64,000 nt of DNA from Planctomycetota bacterium (lineage in GTDB: Bacteria; Planctomycetota; J058; JAJDCQ01), in the NCBI GenBank assembly GCA_029260755.1, contig JAJDCQ010000159.1, positions 91,479 through 155,478 of the forward strand, in the 5' to 3' direction. This document shows positions 1-6,602 of the stretch, piece after piece (position 1 is the stretch's first letter; every line of letters starts with the position of its first letter). A program made the position numbers and the translations under genes. Under the pieces are notes generated by a model. The model ran no database searches, was not told the origin of the DNA, and worked only from the letters and a program-made list of their open reading frames with translations.

Positions 1-2
1 AC

Positions 3-1811
3 GCGACGCCGGCCTCGAGCTCCGAGGCCGACCCCGTCCGCTTCGCCGCGTGGGCCCCCGACGCGATCGGGGTGCGCGCCCGGTTCGTCCTCGAGGTGTT
101 CGCGTTCGTCGAGGAGCAGCGCGACGCGATGGCCGAGCGGGCCGCCCGCGCGGGACGGCACGCCGAGGCGGGCGACCGAGGCCCGGTGAAGATCGCCCGC
201 GGGACCGAGCTGACCGTCGTCCTCGACCTCCCCGGGTTCGAGGTTCCCGACGTCCGCGACACCCTCCTCTGGACCGGCGAGGTCAGCAACGTCGGCTTCG
301 CCGCGACGGCCCCGGCCGAGCCGGGCGTCCACGTCGGCACCGTCCGGATCCTGGTCGCGTCGGTGCCGCTCGCCCGCCTCTCGTTCGAGCTGACGGTCAC
401 CGGCGACGACGACGCGGGCGACGCCCTCGCCGTCTCGATCCCGATCCGCGAGCGCCGCGTCCGCCGCGCGTTCGCCTCGTTCGATGCGGCCGACCGCCCG
501 AGCGTCCTCGCCTTCCAGCGCCGGCTCGCGCCGGTCGGGATCGAGCTCGCCACCGACGTGATCGCCCGCCGCGCCAGCGGCCGCTGGGATGAGGAGCTCG
601 AGCGCGAGGTCCCGGCGAGCGATCTCTTCTGCCTCTTCTGGTCCGAGGCGGCCTCGTGCTCGCCGTGGGTCGAGAAGGAGTGGCGGTGCGCCCTCGATCG
701 GCGCGGGGTCGACTACATCCACCCCGTCCCGCTCGTCGATCCCGGCCTCTGCCCGCCGCCCGCCGAGCTGAGCGAGGCGGCGGCCGTCTTCGGCGACGCC
801 GCCCGCACCCGCGGCCTGAGGATGCGCCCGGCGCTGAGGCCGCGGAGCGACCCCGCGCGAACGACCGTCTCGCCCTACGCCGACCACCCCTCGGGCGACG
901 CCACCCGGCCGCCGCCGACCGACCCCGAGGCCGGCGGTCTCGCCGACGCGCGGACGACCGACGTCCCCGCCGAGGTCCGCGAGGCGCTCGCCGACCCTGG
1001 CCGCCGCGTCGGCCGCTACGTCCTCCTCGACGAGCTCGGCCGCGGCGGGATGGGCGTCGTCCATCGCGCGTGGGACGTCGAGCTCCAGCGACCGGTCGCG
1101 ATCAAGATGATCGGCGGCCGGATGGGCGCCGAGCGGCGCGCGCGCTTCACCCGCGAGGCGCGCGCCGCGGCGCGGCTCCGCCACCCCGGGATCGTCGCCG
1201 TCCACGACGTGGGCGAGCACGACGGGCGACCGTTCATCGTGATGGAGTTCATCGACGGCGAGACGCTCGAGGACAGCCTCGAGCGCGACCCGCCGTCGGC
1301 CGAGCGGATCGCGGGGATCGCCCGCGAGATCAGCCTCGCCCTCGCCCACGCGCACGCCCGCGGCGTGATCCACCGCGACGTGAAACCCCACAACGTGCTC
1401 CTCGACGACGACGGGCGACCGCTGGTGACCGACTTCGGCCTCGCCCGCGACCTCGAGGGCGAGGGTCTCACGAGCTCGGGCCAGCCGCTGGGGACGCCCG
1501 CCTACATGGCGCCCGAGCAGGCCGCCGGGCGCCCCGGCGAGCAGGGCCCGGCGACGGATGTCTACGCGGTCGGCGTCGTCATCTACCGCGCGCTCACCGG
1601 CCGGACACCGTTCACCGACGGCGTCGACAACCCGATCGCCCTCGCGACGCGCATCATCCGCGACGACCCGACGCCGCCGAGCGAGCTCGAGCCCGACATC
1701 CCCGACGAGCTCGAGGCGATCGTGCTCCGCTGCCTGCGCAAGCGCCCCGACGAGCGGTGGGGGTCGGCCGAGGAGCTCGCGAGCGCGCTCGAGGCGTTCC
1801 TGGCGGGCTGA
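3..1811 (+). CDS. TIR domain / Ser-Thr protein kinase fusion (5' partial)
   Basis: The reading frame is open to the left window edge, so the true start is outside; an internal GTG lies at 72. Numbering from that GTG, residues 1-115 form a beta-rich segment of the kind that precedes TIR domains in some bacterial proteins. Residues about 125-245 are a TIR domain (RRAFASF, then SDLFCLFWSEAA and WVEKEW). The second Glu of WVEKE (residue 203, codon 678-680) matches the catalytic Glu of NAD-cleaving TIRs such as SARM1. Residues about 312-577 are a complete Hanks kinase: GRGGMG glycine loop, Lys345 in VAIK, HRDVKPHN at 434, DFG at 454, and GTPAYMAPEQ. No membrane segment is visible, so it is probably cytoplasmic. 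The kinase call is near certain and the TIR call strong. NADase activity, and whether the kinase gates it, are inference. It converges on the exonuclease gene across a hairpin repeat. Confidence 0.9.
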   Translation, partial: ATPASSSEADPVRFAAWAPDAIGVRARFVLEVFAFVEEQRDAMAERAARAGRHAEAGDRGPVKIARGTELTVVLDLPGFEVPDVRDTLLWTGEVSNVGFAATAPAEPGVHVGTVRILVASVPLARLSFELTVTGDDDAGDALAVSIPIRERRVRRAFASFDAADRPSVLAFQRRLAPVGIELATDVIARRASGRWDEELEREVPASDLFCLFWSEAASCSPWVEKEWRCALDRRGVDYIHPVPLVDPGLCPPPAELSEAAAVFGDAARTRGLRMRPALRPRSDPARTTVSPYADHPSGDATRPPPTDPEAGGLADARTTDVPAEVREALADPGRRVGRYVLLDELGRGGMGVVHRAWDVELQRPVAIKMIGGRMGAERRARFTREARAAARLRHPGIVAVHDVGEHDGRPFIVMEFIDGETLEDSLERDPPSAERIAGIAREISLALAHAHARGVIHRDVKPHNVLLDDDGRPLVTDFGLARDLEGEGLTSSGQPLGTPAYMAPEQAAGRPGEQGPATDVYAVGVVIYRALTGRTPFTDGVDNPIALATRIIRDDPTPPSELEPDIPDELEAIVLRCLRKRPDERWGSAEELASALEAFLAG

Positions 1812-1830
1812 CGCCGGAAGCAGGATGCGG

Positions 1831-1847
1831 GCTCGCCTTCGGCGAGC
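1831..1847 (+). terminator. Small GC hairpin after the TIR-kinase gene
   Basis: A perfect 7-bp stem GCTCGCC/GGCGAGC with a TTC loop lies 20 bp after the stop codon. It has no T-run, so it is only a weak terminator candidate. It may belong to the larger hairpin repeat that follows at once; the motif GCAGGATG occurs on both sides of it. Confidence 0.35.
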
Positions 1848-1848
1848 A

Positions 1849-2023
1849 GGATGTCACCACGGAGACACGGAGAGCACGGAGATGTCACGGAGCGTGCCCG
1901 TCCTCTGCCGAGCTCGTTACGGGCCGTCATTCTCCGTGAGGAACGACCGTGGGCGGCGATCGCGACGACGACGGTGAACGCCCGCGGCCCCTCCGTGCTC
2001 TCCGTGTCTCCGTGGTTTCATCC
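1849..2023. repeat. Large hairpin repeat, family A (CACGGAG motif)
   Basis: The 5' arm at 1857-1881 and the 3' arm at 1991-2015 are perfect 25-nt reverse complements, and the pairing extends outward to GGATG (1849-1853) and CATCC (2019-2023). The arm is made of short degenerate tandem units containing CACGGAG. The 109-nt centre holds one further CACGGAG unit. It fills the gap between two convergent genes, so it could end transcription from both sides. It codes for nothing recognisable. Similar CACGGAGACACGGAG repeats recur in many environmental genomes; that statement is from memory and was not checked here. Confidence 0.85.
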
Positions 2024-2032
2024 TCTCATCGT

Positions 2033-2920
2033 TCAGGGCTGCGAGCTCCAGCGCGGGATCCGCCCGACGAACCCGTCCTCCTCGAGGCGGTCGACGAGCG
2101 CCGCGACCCTCGCGCGATCCGCCCCCGGCCAGGCGAGCTCGCGGAGCGTCGTCTGGGGCAACGGGACATCCGTCCGCTTCCGCGACAGGTTCCGGTGGAG
2201 CAAGACCTCCGCGCGGCGCTTGCGGAGGACGCCCGCGAGCCGGGCCGCTCCGCGGACGGCGACGTCCCAGTCGTCCGGGTCATCGGGGATCGCCTCGATC
2301 CTCCCCCACCGCGCGAGCACCGCGCCGGCGCTCTTCGGGCCGAAGCCGGGCAGGCCGGGCAGGCCGTCGGAGGGATCGCCCTTCAACGCCAGCCAGTCCG
2401 GCACGCTGCCCGGCGCCACTCCGGTGCGTTCCCGGACGGCCGCCTCGTCGGTGATCCGATCGCGGATCCGGTCCCAGAGGACGACCCGCTCGCCGACGAC
2501 GCATTGAAGCAGGTCGAGGTCGGTCGTCGCGATCACCACCTGCTCGACCCCCGGCGCCTCGCGGAACCGGGCGGCGCCGGTGGCGAGCGCGTCGTCGGCC
2601 TGGAGCCGGATCATCGGCCAGATCACGAGGCCGAGGGCGCGGGCGACCTCGGCGGCGAGCGGGTGCTGGCGGCGCAGGTCGGGGTCGACGCCCGGCCCCG
2701 CCACCGGGCGAGGCGCGCCGCCGCCGGGGGGCGTCGCGTCGACGACGGTGTCGAACGCGACGGCCACGTGGGTCGCCGCCTCGTCACGGAGCAGCTTCAC
2801 GAGGGTGTGGGCGAGGCCGCGGCACGCGCCGACCTCCTCGCCGGCCGCGTTGCGCGCGCGCGGCGCGCCGTGGAAGCAGCGGAAGAGATCGAGGGTGCCG
2901 TCGACGAGGTGGAGCTTCAT
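2033..2920 (-). CDS. 5'-3' exonuclease, FEN/PolI N-terminal type
   Basis: This 295-residue protein resembles the stand-alone 5'-nuclease domain of DNA polymerase I, which removes flaps and RNA primers. Visible motifs are LVDGTLDLFR at the N terminus (metal-binding Asp7), VAFDT, QADDALATGA, ATTDLDLLQ, and the helix-hairpin-helix-like GDPSDGLPGLPGFGPKSA, which matches the family's GDxSDNIPGVPGIGxKTA. No polymerase domain follows. The ATG at 2918-2920 was chosen because GGGGGG stands just upstream as a ribosome-binding site and MKLHLVDG fits the family start. The gene is divergent from the aldo/keto reductase, with 94 bp between starts. Processing substrate specificity cannot be told from sequence. 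Confidence 0.9.
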   Translation of the reverse strand: MKLHLVDGTLDLFRCFHGAPRARNAAGEEVGACRGLAHTLVKLLRDEAATHVAVAFDTVVDATPPGGGAPRPVAGPGVDPDLRRQHPLAAEVARALGLVIWPMIRLQADDALATGAARFREAPGVEQVVIATTDLDLLQCVVGERVVLWDRIRDRITDEAAVRERTGVAPGSVPDWLALKGDPSDGLPGLPGFGPKSAGAVLARWGRIEAIPDDPDDWDVAVRGAARLAGVLRKRRAEVLLHRNLSRKRTDVPLPQTTLRELAWPGADRARVAALVDRLEEDGFVGRIPRWSSQP

Positions 2921-3014
2921 CGCCCCCCATGGTAAACCGCCGATGTCGAGTTTCGACATCGGGCACGGAGCCGCCGAGCACGGCGAGCCGGTGAGCGCGA
3001 ACGGGAGAACGGGA

Positions 3015-3926
3015 ATGGACGACGTCTGGTTCGGCACGATGCCGTTCGGCAGCTCGACCGACGCGGCGACCGCGAAGGCGATGGTCCATCGCTGCCTCGA
3101 CGCCGGGATCACCAAGCTCGACACGGCCGACGCCTACAACTGGCACGCCTCCGAGGAGATCCTCGGCGAGGTCCTGGACGACGTCTCGGTCCCGATCACC
3201 CTCACGACGAAGGTCGGCGCCAGCTACGGACACGCCCCGCCCGAGTCGGGCCTCTCCCGCGCCTGGATCGTCTCCTCGATAGACGGCAGCCTCGGCCGCC
3301 TTCGGCGCGACCACGTCGACGTCTACTACATGCACATGCCCGACCGCCGCGTCCCGATCGACGAGACGCTCGAGGGCTTCGAGGCGGTGATCGCGTCGGG
3401 CAAGGCGCGGGCGATGGGGATCTCGAACTTCTCGTCGTGGCAGTGCATGGAGATGATCTCCAAAGGCCTCAAGCCGGCCCTCGCCCAGCAGATGCTGAGC
3501 CTCATCGCGCGCGGCATCGAGCAGGAGTGGGCCGAGTTCGCGAAGGTGAAGCGGATCCCCACCCTCGCCTACAACCCGCTCGCCGGCGGGCTCCTCACCG
3601 GGAAGCACGAGGCCGCCGAGAAGCCGGCCGCCGGCACACGGTTCGACGGCAACGCGATGTATCAGGACCGCTACTGGCACCCGCGGATGTTCGACGCCGT
3701 CAAGGCGCTCGCCGCGATCGCGGAGCAGGCGGGGATGAGCCTCGTCGCGCTCGCCCTCCGGTGGGCCCGCCAGAACGCCGACGGGATCCTGATCGGGGCG
3801 ACGACCATGCCCCAGCTCGAGGAGAACCTCGCGGCGCTCGACGGGACGCTCGACGCGGCGACCTGCGAGGCCTGCGACGAGGTCTGGACGGAGCTCCGCG
3901 GCCCGCTCCCGCTCTACAATCGCTGA
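3015..3926 (+). CDS. Aldo/keto reductase
   Basis: A 303-residue single-domain (beta/alpha)8 NAD(P)H-dependent carbonyl reductase. The catalytic tetrad is visible in order: Asp and Tyr in LDTADAYNW, Lys in TTKVG, and His in YYMHMPD. The C-terminal cofactor region reads LIGATTMPQLEENL. ALRWARQN, just before it, is also typical. The ATG at 3015 follows GGGAGAAC and gives a start at the first strand; a longer start at 2943 would add about 24 poorly conserved residues. Two Cys in TCEACDE near the C terminus have no assigned role. The substrate is unknown. The gene is not in an obvious operon: 94 bp separate it from the kinase gene downstream, with a possible promoter between. Confidence 0.92.
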   Translation: MDDVWFGTMPFGSSTDAATAKAMVHRCLDAGITKLDTADAYNWHASEEILGEVLDDVSVPITLTTKVGASYGHAPPESGLSRAWIVSSIDGSLGRLRRDHVDVYYMHMPDRRVPIDETLEGFEAVIASGKARAMGISNFSSWQCMEMISKGLKPALAQQMLSLIARGIEQEWAEFAKVKRIPTLAYNPLAGGLLTGKHEAAEKPAAGTRFDGNAMYQDRYWHPRMFDAVKALAAIAEQAGMSLVALALRWARQNADGILIGATTMPQLEENLAALDGTLDAATCEACDEVWTELRGPLPLYNR

Positions 3927-3939
3927 GCGGCGCCCGCCT

Positions 3940-3969
3940 TTGCGACGGACGCCGGCCATCCGATAGCAT
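3940..3969 (+). promoter_or_regulatory. Possible sigma70-type promoter for the kinase at 4021
   Basis: TTGCGA (3940-3945) and TAGCAT (3964-3969) are 18 bp apart, each matching four of six consensus bases, about 50 bp upstream of the kinase start. Confidence 0.3.
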
Positions 3970-4020
3970 TGCTTCGTAGCAGATGATGTCGGGTTCGGCG
4001 GGGGGTCGCCGGGAGCCGAC

Positions 4021-6600
4021 ATGCCGCAAACCGGCCGTGACGCCGGACATCGTCCCGGCGAGACCGCCGGTCAGCATCGATCGAGCGGCGCGCCTGCGCG
4101 CTCGCGGGCCAACGCCCCGCGGCAGCTCGGGCCCTTCGTTCTCGAGGCACAGATCGGCGAGGGCGCCCAGGCGGTCGTCTACCGGGCGATCCAGGTCTCG
4201 CTCCGGCGTCCGGTCGCCCTCAAGATCCTCTCGCCCGCCCTCGCAGCGAGCGACCCCGACTTCACCGACCGGTTCCTCCAGGAGGCGCGTCTCGCGGCCA
4301 AGCTGCGTCACCCCAACATCGTCCGGGTCATCGACAGCGGCGTCGACCAGGGCTTCCACTGGCTCGCGATGGAGCTCGTCGACGGCGACACGCTCGACGC
4401 GGTGATCAAGCGCCACGGCCGCCTCCGCGAGCCGAACGCCCTGGCGATCACCCGCGACCTCGCGAGCGCGCTCCACGGCGCGGCGCAGGAGGGCATCCTC
4501 CACCGCGACGTGAAGCCGCAGAACGTCCTCGTCACCCGCGACGGCACGCCGACCCTGTCGGATCTCGGGATGGCGAAGGAGCACGGCCACGTCAGCCACC
4601 AGACGACGACCGGGTTCGTCGTGGGCACGCCGCAGTACATGAGCCCCGAGCAGGTCCTCGGACGTCGCGAGATCGACATCCGGAGCGACCTCTACAGCGC
4701 GGGGATCATGCTCTTCTACATGTTGACGGGTCAGGTCCCGCTCACCGACGAGTCGGCCGTCTCGACGATGCTCCGCCACGCGCAGGAGGAGGTCCCCTCG
4801 GTCCGGTCGGTCGATCCGAAGCTGTCCGCCGAGGTGGACGCGATCTGCCGGCTGCTGACCGAACGCGACCGGGAGCTCCGCTACCCCGACGCGGCGACGC
4901 TCGAGCACGACTGCATCACGGTCCTTCAGGGCCGACCTCCGCCCCACGCGACCCGCGCTCTCCGACGCCGCTCGGCGAGCGGGCCGGCGGTCGAGCCCGG
5001 CCGTTCGCCCGCCGCCGAGGACGATGCGCTCCCCCCGCTCCGCGCGCCCCGCCCTCGCGAGACGACGCGGCTCCTCTGGCTGATCCTCCTGGTGGCCGCG
5101 GGGGGCCTCATCGCCGGCGTCCTCATCGGCGTCGCCGCCGGCATGGGCGGCGGCGCGGGGGCCGAACCGGTCACGGCCGCCGCGGCCGCCTCGGACCCGA
5201 CGAGCCCGGCCGGCGGGCCCGAGGGCACGGGCGGTCTCGACGACGATGACGACGCCGGCGCGGCGATCGACCTCGGCCTCATCCGGACCGCGCCCGAGGC
5301 GTCGGCCGGGTTCACCCGGGTCGCCCCCCCGGCCGACGCCGCCGCCCGCGAGATGCGCCTCTTCGTCCAGCGGCTCGGCGAGGTCGCCGGCCCGCTGATG
5401 CAGTACCGCCGGGTCCCACGACCCGAGCGGCTCGCTCGCTACCGCTCGCTCGGGGTCGGCGCCGACCTCGATCGTCTCGAGCGCGGCCTCATGGGGGTCG
5501 AGGCCGAGGCGCAGTCGACCCTCTGGCGCTACGCGGCGGTCGACCGCGCGATCGAGATGGACCGAGCCGGCGTCGAGCGCGCCCTCCATCAGCGCGCCCT
5601 CGCGAGCGTCCGGATGCCCGAGCGTTACGGCCGCGGCTCGTCGAGCTACTGGCTCCAGAGGATGGAGCATCGCGTCCACGCGATCAGCGAGATCATCGAG
5701 CTCGGACTCGCCCGGCCGCCGCCGTCGGCCCGCGAGCGCTTCGAGCGAGCGCTGCCCCAGGACGAGAACGAGCAGCGCGCGATCCAGTACTTCGAGGAGG
5801 CCGGCCTCATGGTCCTGCGCGGGATGATCGAGGTGCGGTCGCTCGTGCCCGCGCTCATCCGCGGCGGCGACGACTCGGGCGACCCGCTCCCGGCGACGGA
5901 GCTCCGCCGGATCCTCGACGACCCCGCCGCGCTCACTGCGGAGCGCGATCGCCGGGTAGCCGCGGTCGAGGAGCACCTGCCGCGCTGCCCGTCGGAGGCG
6001 ATCCGCGCCCGCGCCGCGGAGATCATCCGCACCGTCGACATGACGATCGGCGACGCGTCGGCCGAGGCGGTCCTCTACCTGCGCGGGAGCCAGCCCGACG
6101 CGGCGTTCGCCTTCCGGGCGCAGCCGCTCGAGGCCTGGACGGTGAACGACTTCGGCGGCGTGATCCAGGACGCCGAGGCGGCCCGCGGACGCGAGGTCTT
6201 CCTCGAGATCGGCGACATCCGGCGATTCCGCGTCGCCTCGCTCGAGCTCGCGAGCGGCGAGAGCCTCCGCGCCGGGCTCGAGCTCCGCGACGGCGACCGC
6301 CCGGTCGCGTTCGCCATCATCGAAGCGGCCGGACAGCCGCGGATGGGACGAGGCGCCCTCCCCCTCGGCGAGCTGCGCGCCCGCCCCGTCGCCGCCGCCG
6401 GCGCCCCGCGCACGGCCGCGTCGGTCCAGCTCCTCGTCGTCACGGACCAGGATCGGCTCGAGCTCGGGTTCCAGCAGATCCGGTTGAGCGCGCCGTTCCT
6501 CGAGGGGCTCGGCGGCCTCGGACCCGACCTCTCGCTGCGGATCCACCTCACCTCCACGACGGCCCTCACCGGCGTGCTCCTCCAGCTCCGCCATCGCTGA
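4021..6600 (+). CDS. Membrane-anchored Ser/Thr protein kinase with large extracytoplasmic domain
   Basis: An 859-residue protein. Residues about 37-310 are a Hanks kinase: IGEGAQAVVYRA loop, Lys68 in VALK, HRDVKPQN at 161, and GTPQYMSPEQ. The Mg-binding motif is DLG (181) rather than DFG, a variant common in active bacterial kinases. A single membrane helix lies at about 351-373 (LLWLILLVAAGGLIAGVLIG). It is followed by an acidic, Gly-rich linker and about 480 extracytoplasmic residues with no fold I recognise: helical to about residue 690 and beta-rich near the end. The outer part is a plausible signal sensor. The next kinase gene starts 2 bp after the stop, so the two are very probably co-transcribed and may share a pathway. 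The ligand and targets are unknown. Confidence 0.93.
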   Translation: MPQTGRDAGHRPGETAGQHRSSGAPARSRANAPRQLGPFVLEAQIGEGAQAVVYRAIQVSLRRPVALKILSPALAASDPDFTDRFLQEARLAAKLRHPNIVRVIDSGVDQGFHWLAMELVDGDTLDAVIKRHGRLREPNALAITRDLASALHGAAQEGILHRDVKPQNVLVTRDGTPTLSDLGMAKEHGHVSHQTTTGFVVGTPQYMSPEQVLGRREIDIRSDLYSAGIMLFYMLTGQVPLTDESAVSTMLRHAQEEVPSVRSVDPKLSAEVDAICRLLTERDRELRYPDAATLEHDCITVLQGRPPPHATRALRRRSASGPAVEPGRSPAAEDDALPPLRAPRPRETTRLLWLILLVAAGGLIAGVLIGVAAGMGGGAGAEPVTAAAAASDPTSPAGGPEGTGGLDDDDDAGAAIDLGLIRTAPEASAGFTRVAPPADAAAREMRLFVQRLGEVAGPLMQYRRVPRPERLARYRSLGVGADLDRLERGLMGVEAEAQSTLWRYAAVDRAIEMDRAGVERALHQRALASVRMPERYGRGSSSYWLQRMEHRVHAISEIIELGLARPPPSARERFERALPQDENEQRAIQYFEEAGLMVLRGMIEVRSLVPALIRGGDDSGDPLPATELRRILDDPAALTAERDRRVAAVEEHLPRCPSEAIRARAAEIIRTVDMTIGDASAEAVLYLRGSQPDAAFAFRAQPLEAWTVNDFGGVIQDAEAARGREVFLEIGDIRRFRVASLELASGESLRAGLELRDGDRPVAFAIIEAAGQPRMGRGALPLGELRARPVAAAGAPRTAASVQLLVVTDQDRLELGFQQIRLSAPFLEGLGGLGPDLSLRIHLTSTTALTGVLLQLRHR

Positions 6601-6602
6601 TC

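Noticed and set aside
1..1811. Full anti-phage defence island around the TIR kinase
   Set aside because: The visible neighbours are housekeeping or signalling genes; the upstream side is outside the window, so no island can be claimed.
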